A stretch of DNA of 62,402 bases, taken from Vallitalea sp. (GTDB taxonomy: Bacteria; Bacillota; Clostridia; Lachnospirales; Vallitaleaceae). This document shows, in pieces, positions 26,800 to 36,649 of this stretch; positions within the stretch are counted from its first letter, which is position 1, and the number at the start of each line of letters is the position of its first letter. Location of the stretch: the NCBI GenBank assembly GCA_025210235.1, contig JAOASG010000043.1:1-62402 (forward strand), written 5' to 3'. A program made the translations under genes and the position numbers. The notes under the pieces are model-generated. The model worked only from the letters and a program-made list of their open reading frames with translations. It was not told where the DNA came from and did not search any database.

Positions 26800-28182
26800 T
26801 TAGTCCTGCTCTTGTGCACTTTTAATTGCTTCGTCTGCTTTTTCTTTTATATTTTTTATAGCTTGTTCAAGGTCAATTTCACCAACTAGATAACGTTCTG
26901 CTTCTGACTTAATTATTTCTTTGTACTGAGCTGCTGCTACCCCTACAATTTTCTCATATGTTGCTCCCAAATTCTCTGCAAACATAGCTTCACGGATCTC
27001 ACTTAAACTAACAGATCCATTAGATTTGTCTGCCATTTCCTGTAATATAACATCTATCTTATCATCCATATCAACTCTTGCTGGAATAACATTAGCAAAT
27101 TCATAATATCTTTCTGATACGAATTTTAAGTATTCATAAGCCTCATCAACATTTTTTGCGTTTGCATTAATCCCTATACCTCCTGTAGTAACAATATTAT
27201 TCTGTCCTTCTGGATTAGCAGGTGGTTGAACAACACCGTACTCAAAGTCTCTAGGATATGTATCTGTATCATTTAAGATATTAAAGAACCATGTTCCAAA
27301 ATACTGCATACCAATTTTTCCATTTACAAATTCATTCCATGCTATTTTTTGATTAGCATAGTCTAACCAACTAGGCTGTACTTTGTGAACGCTTGTTAAT
27401 TCTTTAAAAAACTTCAATGATTCTGCAAACTCAGGTGCATCGAAATTAGATGTTCCATCTTCCTTGTAAGCAGATATTTCCTTTTGACGTGCAAGCATAT
27501 AGAGGAAATAATCCCAATTCATCATGTTCGACCCGTATATACCTTCATCAACTTTAGCTATTTTCTTTGCAGTTTCAACATATTCATCCCATGTCCAAGA
27601 ACCTTTTGGATATTCTACTCCTGCTTCATCAAATAACTTTTTGTTATAGAAAACAGCCCACGTACCAAAACCATTTGGTAAATAATACAACTCGTTATTA
27701 TACTTAGTTAAGTACTTACCATATATACTCTCTGCATCATATCCTTTTTTCTCTAACAATTCATTAAGTGGCATAAGCAATCCGCTAGTAGCATACTTTT
27801 GTTGTACTACTGCATTATTTAAAAATACAATATCTGTATTATCTCCACTCATTAAAATAATATCTAATTTTTTATAAGCTTCTTGACCCACCCCTGGTAG
27901 AATGTTCAACTTTACTTTTATCCCTGTTTCTTTTTCAAATGCTTCTCTTATTTTTTGTTGTGTTCCATCTTCGGCATCTTTGCTGTCTACAAATACTGTT
28001 ACTTCACGGTTTTTATTTGACTCTTTTTGCTTGTCATCCTTTTTATTATCTGTTTCTGCTTCTTTCTTTGTATTGCTTGAATCTGTTTCATTGCTGTTAT
28101 TATTTTTCCCACATCCAACTACCATAAGACTTAATAACAATACAATAATAATCAAATTTTTTGTAATTACATTACCTTTCAT
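26800..28182 (-). CDS. Extracellular solute-binding lipoprotein, family 1-type
   Basis: A 460-aa MalE-like lipoprotein with lipobox MVVGC (Cys24), an Asn/Lys/Asp-rich linker to about residue 58, then the two-lobe binding fold. It is the first gene of the operon with MalF/MalG-like permeases, GH16 and the GH117-like enzyme. By context it should bind galactan-derived oligosaccharides and present them to the permeases. It is divergent from a two-component system at 28403 that probably controls it. Confidence 0.9.
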   Translation of the reverse strand: MKGNVITKNLIIIVLLLSLMVVGCGKNNNSNETDSSNTKKEAETDNKKDDKQKESNKNREVTVFVDSKDAEDGTQQKIREAFEKETGIKVKLNILPGVGQEAYKKLDIILMSGDNTDIVFLNNAVVQQKYATSGLLMPLNELLEKKGYDAESIYGKYLTKYNNELYYLPNGFGTWAVFYNKKLFDEAGVEYPKGSWTWDEYVETAKKIAKVDEGIYGSNMMNWDYFLYMLARQKEISAYKEDGTSNFDAPEFAESLKFFKELTSVHKVQPSWLDYANQKIAWNEFVNGKIGMQYFGTWFFNILNDTDTYPRDFEYGVVQPPANPEGQNNIVTTGGIGINANAKNVDEAYEYLKFVSERYYEFANVIPARVDMDDKIDVILQEMADKSNGSVSLSEIREAMFAENLGATYEKIVGVAAAQYKEIIKSEAERYLVGEIDLEQAIKNIKEKADEAIKSAQEQD

Positions 28183-28336
28183 GCAATACCTCCCTATTAT
28201 TTGTTAATTCATGACTAATTGTTGAACCGGCATCAACTATTTATAATAATATCAGATATCCCCTCCATTAAAAAGGGGGGGAACTTTTTGATTATCCTGT
28301 TATTTTTTAGTATTTTATACCTTTTGTTATCTTAAA

Positions 28337-28365
28337 TTGACACATCTTTTTTATTGATTTACAAT
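28337..28365 (+). promoter_or_regulatory. Sigma-A promoter for the two-component operon
   Basis: A consensus -35 TTGACA (28337-28342), 17-base spacer and -10 TACAAT (28360-28365), 38 bp before the response-regulator ATG at 28403. AAAGAGGTG provides the ribosome site. Confidence 0.75.
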
Positions 28366-28402
28366 AATAGTACTATAAAAATCTAACTAAAGAGGTGTTC
28401 TT

Positions 28403-30046
28403 ATGTCACATATATATAATCTAATTGTTGTTGATGATGAGTTTTTTATACGTGATGGGTTACTTTCTTATCATTGGGATCAATTTGGTTTTAATATCAT
28501 TGGTAGTGCATCTAATGGCAAAGAAGCTCTTCAATTAATAGAAAATAATACTATTGACCTTGTTATAACAGATATAAGAATGCCTGTTATGGATGGCTTA
28601 GCTCTATGCAAAATTATTCAAGAAAAATACCCCAGATGTAAAACCCTATTACTGACAGGCTATAAAGATTTTGATTATGCCCAAGAAGCTATTCGTGCAG
28701 GTGTTAGTGATTATATCCTTAAGCCTGTTAACATGCGTAAGTTAGATGAGATTCTTCAAGCTTTAAAAGAAGATTTGGATAAAATGAATGATAATCTTAG
28801 TATTATTGAAGCCTATAAGAAGCAACTAACAATAAGCTTACCTTTAGCTCGTGAAAACTTTATCCAAGCATTAATTGAAGGTGTTATTCTTGAGCAAGAT
28901 GAACTTAATGATATTCTGGAACTCTTAGAACTTCCATTTTCCAACCAATATTATGCTAGCTTCATTATTAAAATAAATTGTTCCGACTTTTCCTATATTA
29001 CTCAAAACAAAGAAATTATTGAACAGAAAATATATCACTCACCCAACGTCTTTGTATTTGACATAATTAAATACGAGAATTCATACTGTCATATTATTTG
29101 TGTTATTAATTTTCAACGCCCATATTCAGGAGTTTCTACTCATAGTTTTTTACATCATTATCTAAACACAATATACTTTGAGTTATTTGGATTATTGAAA
29201 GAGAATGTTACTTCAATAAACATAGGTATAGGTAATATATACAAGAACCTTCAATCTATTGAAAAATCATATAAGGAAGCTTTACATTGTTTAGAACAAA
29301 CGTTATTTTATCCTAGTGAACATATCTTATATATATGGCATAATAGTATGAAGTTATATATAGAAACAATGGAATATCCTTATGATTGCGAAGAACGTCT
29401 TATGTATTCTCTCTTTGAAAAATCTATTAAAGATGTTTATATAAACTTAGACGATTTTGTTGAAAAGGCTATTAAATTTGCTAATAAAAATTCTACAAAG
29501 GCTTTTCATCATGCAATAAGTCAATTGTTACATATGTTAATAAGAAAACTAACTAAATTTGGTATTACGGAAGACAAGGTAATAACTCTTATCAAACAAA
29601 GTATGGATACTCTTCAAAATCAACAACATATTGAAGACATAAAAAATCTTCTTAAAAATATATTTTTACAAAGTTATAATTCCATACAAAACATCATTAA
29701 TAAAGATATTCATGTTGATAATGTTATTATTAATAAAGCAATTGATTATATTAAAAAGAACTATAATAACAAAATAACCTTAAAAGATATCTCTGATTCC
29801 GTATATCTAACGCCCAGTTACTTTAGTTTGCAATTCAAAAAATATACAGGTATGAATTATATTGAATACTTAACAAATTATCGTTTAAAAAAAGCGCAAG
29901 AACTCCTAAAAAATAGTGATTTGAAAGTATATGAAATAGGTCACATGATAGGTTATGATGATTCAAAATACTTTACTGAAAATTTCAAAAAACATTTTAG
30001 TCAAACGCCAACACAATATCGAAATCAATTACTACATGAGTCCTGA
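28403..30046 (+). CDS. YesN-type response regulator with AraC DNA-binding domain
   Basis: A 547-aa regulator: receiver at about 1-122 (VVDDEF, phosphoacceptor Asp in VITDIRMPVMDG, Lys in YILKPVN), a long central region of about 300 aa, and C-terminal AraC helix-turn-helix at about 440-545 (VYLTPSYFSLQFKKYTG; GYDDSKYFTENFKKHF). It is cotranscribed with the unusual tandem-sensor kinase 18 bp downstream and divergent from the importer/GH16 operon, its most likely target. Confidence 0.92.
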   Translation: MSHIYNLIVVDDEFFIRDGLLSYHWDQFGFNIIGSASNGKEALQLIENNTIDLVITDIRMPVMDGLALCKIIQEKYPRCKTLLLTGYKDFDYAQEAIRAGVSDYILKPVNMRKLDEILQALKEDLDKMNDNLSIIEAYKKQLTISLPLARENFIQALIEGVILEQDELNDILELLELPFSNQYYASFIIKINCSDFSYITQNKEIIEQKIYHSPNVFVFDIIKYENSYCHIICVINFQRPYSGVSTHSFLHHYLNTIYFELFGLLKENVTSINIGIGNIYKNLQSIEKSYKEALHCLEQTLFYPSEHILYIWHNSMKLYIETMEYPYDCEERLMYSLFEKSIKDVYINLDDFVEKAIKFANKNSTKAFHHAISQLLHMLIRKLTKFGITEDKVITLIKQSMDTLQNQQHIEDIKNLLKNIFLQSYNSIQNIINKDIHVDNVIINKAIDYIKKNYNNKITLKDISDSVYLTPSYFSLQFKKYTGMNYIEYLTNYRLKKAQELLKNSDLKVYEIGHMIGYDDSKYFTENFKKHFSQTPTQYRNQLLHES

Positions 30047-30064
30047 GAAAGAAGTTGATAATCT

Positions 30065-32935
30065 ATGTTAGCAAAAACAAGATTAATAAATATTGTAAAA
30101 AAAACAAAAAATGTATTTTGTCGTGGTACAATCAAAAACAAACTAATTGCTTGGTCTATAGTAATAACTATCGTATCTATATATGCACTTTATTTTGCTT
30201 TTCAAATATTATTTCATAAATATATGATAAAAAACTTTGTAACCTTTAATCACAATACCCATAATCAGGCCGAAAAATATTTTGACAACTATATAGAAAA
30301 ACTAGATAGTTATTTCAATAAAATTATTCTAGATTCTGATATAGTATCATGTTTTACAGAACCTTTTGATAAGCAAGATTCTAAGAAGATAAATGATAAT
30401 ATTGGCTATCTAGATGAGAAACTTAATAATATTTTATTTAACAAAAACTATGTGGATCATGTTGTTATACTAGGTAAAAATAATTTTCCATACATCTATT
30501 CCTGGGGAACATCAGGTAAATATCCTAGTGATGATTTTTCACTAGATCTCTTTCTGTCTAAAAATGATTCTATGTCCTTGCAAAATACTAAATTCAAATT
30601 AATTTATAATGGTATATCCAATAGTAATGTAATTGATATGGAACAACTTAACTTTAATAGATATATGCATAATAAGTTTCTCTATATACGTCCAATCTAT
30701 AGCGCTAACACTGAGATTGAATGCATTGTCATCTTATGCATTAATCCAGAGTTATTAAATGATATTCTAACTAATTCAGTAACCGAAACAACTCTATTAT
30801 TAGATGATAAGCAACAAATTATTTATACTTCCAATAAATTATACTCTGACAAGTCATTGCACAAACATATTAATACAAATGAATCTTATAATATTATTAA
30901 CTATGAAAACCAATCATATATTCTGACCGCATCTAATATGGATTATTATGATTTTATGCTTATGAGTGTAACCCCTATTAAAAAAATCCTTTCATACGAA
31001 AAATCTTTTTGGCATATTTCTATTCTTTATGCTGTTATTTGCTTAGTATTTGTTTACATAATAGCTTATTGGTTCTCTAAAAAAATTACTGCTCCTTTAC
31101 ACCAATTAAGTAATCATTTAAACTCTGCTGACTCAATACCTGATAAGATTGAACATGTAAATAAAATCAAAAAAAGTTTTAGTTTAAAAGTTAAACTATT
31201 ACTTTACTTTGTTATTTCAACTCTACTACCAATACTTATTTTTGGTGTACTACAATTTTTTGCTCATTATAACGCGTATAATAACTATATAACTCAATTA
31301 GCTACCAACAACATGCATCAAGCTGAAAAGAATCTTGATAACCTTCTTGAATCGTTTGATGAGTTTACCATTGGAATTACTTATAATGATATTATTCAAG
31401 ATGCCCTCCATAATAAACATATATCCGAAAGAAAGACAAGAAGTAACTTGACCATTGATAAACTAATTGCTGATATCAAATATACTAATCGAGAGTTTGT
31501 TTCTTTGAAGCTATATGATATAAATGGTCATATGGCATATTCAAGCATGTTTTTTGATTATTCAGCTAATAATATATTAAGTTCTTCATTACTAAATACA
31601 GCTAATAATACCAAAGGCCAATTGATTTTTGTAAGTTCTAACGAAAAGGATAACAAAAATGCAACTATGTCCTTTCTACGCCAAGTTAAAAGTAAAAAGG
31701 AGCACTCCTTTTCTCAAGTAATTGGGTATCTTGCATTTTATGCAGAGCATAATATGCTCAATAATATTATTCAAGATATTCGTTTTGAGAAATCAGGTTA
31801 TGTTTATCTAATGGATAAGAATAATCATATACTAGATCATTATTACCGTTCTTTAAGTGAGCAAATAATGGCTTCTGACAAACAGTTTGGTATTCTAAAA
31901 AACAAGAAGTCAGGTCGTTTTACTACTGTTTATGATAATGAAAAATTCCTTATTCTCTTCAATACAACTAAAGTTCATGATTTAAAAGTTATTGCTGTTG
32001 TCCCCTACCGCGAATTAAATAAAAAAATGATTCCAGTACTACAACTATGTGCATTGATTTTTATAGCCTGTATTATTGTTGTTTTTCTAATATCATCACT
32101 TATAGCTTACCAAATTATACATCCTCTACATCACTTACAACAGCTAATGCTAAAAGTATCTGACAATCAACTAGATATACATATGACGTACACAAAAAAT
32201 GATGAAATTGGTATTCTAACTACTCAATTTAATAATATGATAGATCGTCTAAACAAACTAATATATGAAAATTATCAAACAAAGTTAAAACAACAAGAAT
32301 TAATGTTTTTGGAAAAGGAAGCTCAACTAAACGCTCTGCAACAACAGATTAATCCCCACTTTTTATATAATACTCTTGAATCTATTAATTGGATGGCATA
32401 TAAATGTAAAGCATTCAATATCTGTGATATGGTCACAGCTTTGGGCGATTTTTTTAGAGGTAGTATTACAAAAAGCAAGGATTTTATTACATTTGAAGAA
32501 GAGATTGAACACTTAAAGAATTATATTTATATCCAACAAATTCGTTATCAAGGACGATTTACCATTGAATGGGATATAAATCAAGAAGTTACTGTTTATA
32601 AAACTGTTAAGCTTATTCTCCAACCAATTGTAGAAAATGCTATCGTTCACGGTATAGATAACCTTCAAAGTGGTGGGTATATCAAGATACAAGGTTATAT
32701 GGACAATAGTAAGATACACTTTAACATTATTGATAATGGAACTGGTATATTAAAGCAAGATCTTGAACGGCTAAGAAATGGTCTTACAAATCCTAGTGCA
32801 AATGAGGCAAGCGTCGGTATTTTTAATGTCTATAGAAGGTTACAATTATATTTTGACAAGGATTTTGTTTTTAATATAAACAGTGAAGTTAATAAAGGAA
32901 CAACTGTATCTTTTTCTATTCCAGCATTAAAATAG
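30065..32935 (+). CDS. YesM-type histidine kinase with two extracytoplasmic sensor regions
   Basis: A 956-aa kinase, far longer than the usual 580-600 aa. Predicted helices lie at about 24-45, 318-340, 378-400 and 659-685, giving two separate extracytoplasmic sensors (about 46-317 and 401-658). Each starts with a similar NHNTHNQAEKYFDN / NNMHQAEKNLDN helix. After the first pair, ITAPLHQLSNHL looks like a truncated HAMP; a full HAMP follows the second (about 685-740). The His_kinase motif INPHFLYNTLE is near 761 and the HATPase N box VENAIVHG near 855. It looks like an internal duplication of the membrane-sensor half and would signal to the regulator encoded upstream. Confidence 0.9.
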   Translation: MLAKTRLINIVKKTKNVFCRGTIKNKLIAWSIVITIVSIYALYFAFQILFHKYMIKNFVTFNHNTHNQAEKYFDNYIEKLDSYFNKIILDSDIVSCFTEPFDKQDSKKINDNIGYLDEKLNNILFNKNYVDHVVILGKNNFPYIYSWGTSGKYPSDDFSLDLFLSKNDSMSLQNTKFKLIYNGISNSNVIDMEQLNFNRYMHNKFLYIRPIYSANTEIECIVILCINPELLNDILTNSVTETTLLLDDKQQIIYTSNKLYSDKSLHKHINTNESYNIINYENQSYILTASNMDYYDFMLMSVTPIKKILSYEKSFWHISILYAVICLVFVYIIAYWFSKKITAPLHQLSNHLNSADSIPDKIEHVNKIKKSFSLKVKLLLYFVISTLLPILIFGVLQFFAHYNAYNNYITQLATNNMHQAEKNLDNLLESFDEFTIGITYNDIIQDALHNKHISERKTRSNLTIDKLIADIKYTNREFVSLKLYDINGHMAYSSMFFDYSANNILSSSLLNTANNTKGQLIFVSSNEKDNKNATMSFLRQVKSKKEHSFSQVIGYLAFYAEHNMLNNIIQDIRFEKSGYVYLMDKNNHILDHYYRSLSEQIMASDKQFGILKNKKSGRFTTVYDNEKFLILFNTTKVHDLKVIAVVPYRELNKKMIPVLQLCALIFIACIIVVFLISSLIAYQIIHPLHHLQQLMLKVSDNQLDIHMTYTKNDEIGILTTQFNNMIDRLNKLIYENYQTKLKQQELMFLEKEAQLNALQQQINPHFLYNTLESINWMAYKCKAFNICDMVTALGDFFRGSITKSKDFITFEEEIEHLKNYIYIQQIRYQGRFTIEWDINQEVTVYKTVKLILQPIVENAIVHGIDNLQSGGYIKIQGYMDNSKIHFNIIDNGTGILKQDLERLRNGLTNPSANEASVGIFNVYRRLQLYFDKDFVFNINSEVNKGTTVSFSIPALK

Positions 32936-32955
32936 TATCAATTTTTAAATAAGAA

Positions 32956-32984
32956 TTGACAGTAAGTAAATAAAAGGTTAACAT
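32956..32984 (+). promoter_or_regulatory. Promoter for prfC
   Basis: TTGACA (32956-32961), 17-base spacer, TAACAT (32979-32984), followed by the prfC start at 33038. It separates prfC from the two-component operon, which has no evident terminator between. Confidence 0.55.
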
Positions 32985-33037
32985 CAATAATGTTATACTA
33001 AATATTTGACTAAAAATAATTAAGATAAAGGAAGATA

Positions 33038-34636
33038 ATGATGGCAGATAACAATTTAAGTTTTATAGAGCAAGTTCAAAGAAGAAGAACATTTGCAATT
33101 ATTTCTCACCCAGATGCTGGGAAAACTACACTGACAGAAAAATTTCTTTTATATGGGGGAGCTATACGTTCAGCTGGATCAGTTAAATCTAGACGTTCCC
33201 AAAAGCACGCTGTCTCTGATTGGATGGAGATAGAAAAACAAAGAGGAATCTCTGTAACTTCTAGTGTCCTTCAATTTGAATATAATAACTTTTGTATTAA
33301 TATACTAGATACCCCTGGACATCAAGATTTCAGTGAGGATACTTATAGAACGCTAATGGCTGCAGATAGTGCAGTAATGGTTATTGACTGTTCAAAAGGT
33401 GTTGAAGATCAAACAAAAAAACTATTCCAAGTATGTAAAATGAGAGGTATCCCTATTTTTACGTTTATTAATAAAATGGATCGTATGGGTAGAGATCCTT
33501 TTGAATTACTTGAGGATATAGAAAAAGTATTAGGTATCAGATCATGTCCAATGAATTGGCCTATCGGATCAGGCAAAAACTTTAGAGGTGTTTATAATCG
33601 TCATAAAAATCATATTGAGCTTTTTGACGATGGTAACCATGGTCAATCTATTGCAAAAACAACTACTGGTGATCTTTCCGATGAAAAGATTCGTAATTTA
33701 TTAGGTGATGCGCTACATGAGAAATTGATTGAAGATATTGAACTATTAGATGTGGCAGGAGATAATTATAACTTGGATGAAATATTAAATGGAAATTTAA
33801 CTCCTGTATTCTTTGGAAGTGCTCTAACTAACTTTGGTGTAGAACCTTTCTTAGAATCTTTTTTGGATATCACAACCCCTCCAAAATCACGACCTAGTAA
33901 TCTAGGGGATATAAATCCAGAATCAACAAATTTTTCAGGTTTTATATTCAAAATTCAAGCAAATATGAATCCTGCTCATAGAGATAGAATTGCTTTTTTA
34001 CGTATTTGTTCTGGTAAGTTTGAAAAAGGTATGTCTGTTAATCATGTACAAAGAAATAAAAAGGTTAAACTAGCACAACCACAACAGTTCGTAGCTCAAG
34101 ATAGAGTAATCGTTGACACGGCATATCCTGGTGATATTATAGGTATACACGATCCTGGAATATTTAATATTGGTGATACCCTATGTCAAGATCAATCAAA
34201 ACTTGAATATGCAGGTATACCACAATTTGCTCCTGAGCATTTTGCAAGAATATCCACTACTAATTCTTTAAAAAGAAAACAATTTCTAAAAGGGGTAACT
34301 CAATTGGCTGAAGAAGGTGCCATTCAAGTTTATAAACGTCCTAATATTGGATTAGAAGAATTAATTATTGGTGTTGTTGGAATTCTTCAATTTGAAGTAT
34401 TAGAGTACAGATTAAAAAATGAGTACAGTGTTGAAATATCAAAAAATCAACTGCCATATCGTTTTATTCGTTGGATAGATAATGATAATTTTGATGTATC
34501 TAACTTATCATTACCTATGGATGCTATGTTAGTAGAAGACAAAAATAAACAGCCAGTAATACTATTTCAAAATGAATGGTCTATTCGTCATATTATAGAA
34601 CGAAATGAAGGAATTGTATTAAAAGATCATTCATAA
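33038..34636 (+). CDS. prfC: Peptide chain release factor 3
   Basis: A 532-aa translational GTPase that recycles RF1/RF2 from the ribosome after peptide release. G1 SHPDAGKTTLTE, G3 DTPGHQDFSEDTYR (diagnostic of RF3), G4 NKMDR, then the beta-barrel and C-terminal RF3 domains. Full length for the family. Two adjacent ATG codons (33038 and 33041) are possible starts. It has its own promoter and a terminator 30 bp after its stop, so it is a monocistronic housekeeping gene. Confidence 0.95.
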   Translation: MMADNNLSFIEQVQRRRTFAIISHPDAGKTTLTEKFLLYGGAIRSAGSVKSRRSQKHAVSDWMEIEKQRGISVTSSVLQFEYNNFCINILDTPGHQDFSEDTYRTLMAADSAVMVIDCSKGVEDQTKKLFQVCKMRGIPIFTFINKMDRMGRDPFELLEDIEKVLGIRSCPMNWPIGSGKNFRGVYNRHKNHIELFDDGNHGQSIAKTTTGDLSDEKIRNLLGDALHEKLIEDIELLDVAGDNYNLDEILNGNLTPVFFGSALTNFGVEPFLESFLDITTPPKSRPSNLGDINPESTNFSGFIFKIQANMNPAHRDRIAFLRICSGKFEKGMSVNHVQRNKKVKLAQPQQFVAQDRVIVDTAYPGDIIGIHDPGIFNIGDTLCQDQSKLEYAGIPQFAPEHFARISTTNSLKRKQFLKGVTQLAEEGAIQVYKRPNIGLEELIIGVVGILQFEVLEYRLKNEYSVEISKNQLPYRFIRWIDNDNFDVSNLSLPMDAMLVEDKNKQPVILFQNEWSIRHIIERNEGIVLKDHS

Positions 34637-34660
34637 TTTGTTAAATGTATATTACGCTAT

Positions 34661-34695
34661 AAAAAAGGTCACTTAAATATTCAGTGACCTTTTTT
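34661..34695. terminator. Bidirectional terminator
   Basis: GGTCACT (34666-34672) and AGTGACC (34682-34688), with an A-run before and T-run after, between the convergent prfC and kinase genes. It should stop transcription in both directions. Confidence 0.88.
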
Positions 34696-34729
34696 TATAC
34701 TATATGAAAGTTCTACTAACTTGTTCAAG

Positions 34730-36649
34730 TCAGTCTATTAATTTCATACTAAAATAAAATACAACTCCATCATCTTTATTCATCACACCATAATCACTGC
34801 TATGTGCTTCAAGAATTGCTTTGACAATCGCTAAACCTAGTCCTGTTCCTCCACTTTCTCTATGATGAGACTTATCAATTTTGTAAAATCTAAGCCAAAT
34901 ACTTTCCATTTCTTGTTTTGATAATTGGTTCCCTTCATTGTATATGTAGATGTAGTTATAACCATCTTTAATTTCACCAGTTATTATAATATCTGTTTTA
35001 TCATTACAATATTTAACAGCATTAGAAACTAGATTAATAATAACTTGATCTATCTGAAATTTTGTACCAATTACTTTCCCAAAATCTCCATTTATTACTA
35101 TGTTAAGGCTTTTATTATTAATTGGTATTTCCAACACACTAACTGCTCTATTAATTAATTTTTTAATATTAAATTCTTCTTTACCCTCTATCTTCTTAGC
35201 TTCAATTTTAGATAATTCTAACATATCATAAATAAGTGTATTCATTTTTTGGGTCTCATCTAATATTACATCTAAATAATAATCAGTTTTTTCCTTCTTA
35301 ATTCCATCTTTTATTCCTTCAGCAAATCCTTTTATTATGCCTAAAGGTGTTTTTAATTCATGCGATATATTTGCAACAAATTCTTTTCTAATTTTTTCTT
35401 GTTTTTTTTCTTTCTGCATATCAATTACAAGCTGTTTATTAGCTTCTTTTAAACTACTAAGTGCTTCATCAAGATTAGTAGATAATATATTCAAACTATT
35501 AGATAGCGTACCTAATTCATCGTTTCGTTTAATAGTTGACTTGATAGAAAAATCCATGTTAGCCATTTTATCCGCTACACTAGATAATTTTAATAATGGA
35601 TAAGAAATTAATCTTGAATATATTAATGCAATAAGTAGAGACACTATAATCGCTAATAAATAAAAAATGATATAATAGTCACTTAGTATGCTAATTACTT
35701 CTCCAACTGGTTGTAATGACGCATGTACTTCTATAAAATGTTTTTTACCATCTTGCTCAAATAATTTTATAAAACTAACTTCTTTAATATTTATAAATGG
35801 CATATCGCTAATAGAATAATATACATCATTTTGCTTTGTATAATGATTATATGGACCATTTATATCTATTACATCTCCTTGTATTTGTGTTCCAATAATA
35901 TTTGATTCAATTTCTTCTATTACTGTTGCATTAATATCTGATTCAGTTTCTTGTTTTCCTGTTGCATTAATATCTGATTCAGTTTCTTGTTTTCCTGTTG
36001 CATTAATATTTGATTGAGTTCCTTGTAGTTCTGGTACATAAATAATTGATTCCGTTCCTTGTAGTTCAATATTTGAACTTGACTGCTTAAGTATACTTTC
36101 CATTACGTTATCAATATTTATTATAATAGCATTTCCACTATAGTTACTATATAAATTTTCTTCAATTAAATTATCTAATTGGTAATTGTTTATCTTAGTA
36201 GCATATATTATTTCTGAATGATCCATTACAGCTTCTATATATAATATTTGTTTTTCTTTTGGCATATCACCATTAAATATTTTTAGAAGTTCTTGCTTAG
36301 ATAAATAAATATCATAATAGCTGTTATTATCCAATAGTAGTGTAATAATATAATCTTCACGTTGTATATCTGTTAGTCCTATTCCATTAATTTTTAACGT
36401 AACATTGTTTCTTCCTTCAAACTTCTTTATTTGTCTTGCTAATTCTTCATATGACCAATTTTCATTATTATATTGTGAACTAAAATTATTTATATTTTTT
36501 ATAATATTATCGATTTTTCTTATTTTATAATAACGCGTAATATATACGCTTTGCACAACAAAAATTATCGTGATGAGACTTATAATGGAAATAAATGTTA
36601 TAGTAAACATTTTCAATACAATTGATTTAGTTCTTTTAATTTTGCCCAT
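34730..36649 (-). CDS. PhoR-type sensor histidine kinase with repeat-containing sensor
   Basis: A 639-aa kinase with helix 1 at about 10-32, a large extracytoplasmic region (about 33-325), helix 2 at about 326-348, HAMP at about 350-400, HisKA with phospho-acceptor His in FVANISHELKTPLGIIKG (near 432), and HATPase with N box NLVSNAVKY and G boxes GTGLGLAI. The sensor contains five 12-residue repeats of the GKQETESDINAT kind (about residues 193-252), encoded by 36-bp tandem repeats. It directly abuts its PhoB-like partner gene, and the pair lies downstream of a secreted repeat-protein gene. Stimulus unknown. Confidence 0.92.
   Translation of the reverse strand: MGKIKRTKSIVLKMFTITFISIISLITIIFVVQSVYITRYYKIRKIDNIIKNINNFSSQYNNENWSYEELARQIKKFEGRNNVTLKINGIGLTDIQREDYIITLLLDNNSYYDIYLSKQELLKIFNGDMPKEKQILYIEAVMDHSEIIYATKINNYQLDNLIEENLYSNYSGNAIIINIDNVMESILKQSSSNIELQGTESIIYVPELQGTQSNINATGKQETESDINATGKQETESDINATVIEEIESNIIGTQIQGDVIDINGPYNHYTKQNDVYYSISDMPFINIKEVSFIKLFEQDGKKHFIEVHASLQPVGEVISILSDYYIIFYLLAIIVSLLIALIYSRLISYPLLKLSSVADKMANMDFSIKSTIKRNDELGTLSNSLNILSTNLDEALSSLKEANKQLVIDMQKEKKQEKIRKEFVANISHELKTPLGIIKGFAEGIKDGIKKEKTDYYLDVILDETQKMNTLIYDMLELSKIEAKKIEGKEEFNIKKLINRAVSVLEIPINNKSLNIVINGDFGKVIGTKFQIDQVIINLVSNAVKYCNDKTDIIITGEIKDGYNYIYIYNEGNQLSKQEMESIWLRFYKIDKSHHRESGGTGLGLAIVKAILEAHSSDYGVMNKDDGVVFYFSMKLID
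35893..36072. repeat. 36-bp in-frame tandem repeat (minisatellite)
   Basis: Five consecutive 36-bp units inside the kinase gene: 35893, 35929, 35965, 36001 and about 36037. The units at 35929 and 35965 are identical; the others are diverged. As 36 is divisible by three, changes in copy number alter the sensor by multiples of 12 residues without frameshift. Confidence 0.9.

Noticed and set aside
28250..28290. CCCCTCC ... GGGGGGG hairpin between the divergent binding-protein and regulator genes
   Set aside because: No suitable T-run, only a short imperfect stem, and no gene that it could terminate; it may be a chance GC patch or an operator, but there is no support.
35893..36072. 36-bp tandem repeat as a CRISPR array
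   Set aside because: Units are contiguous with no spacers and are in frame inside a kinase gene.
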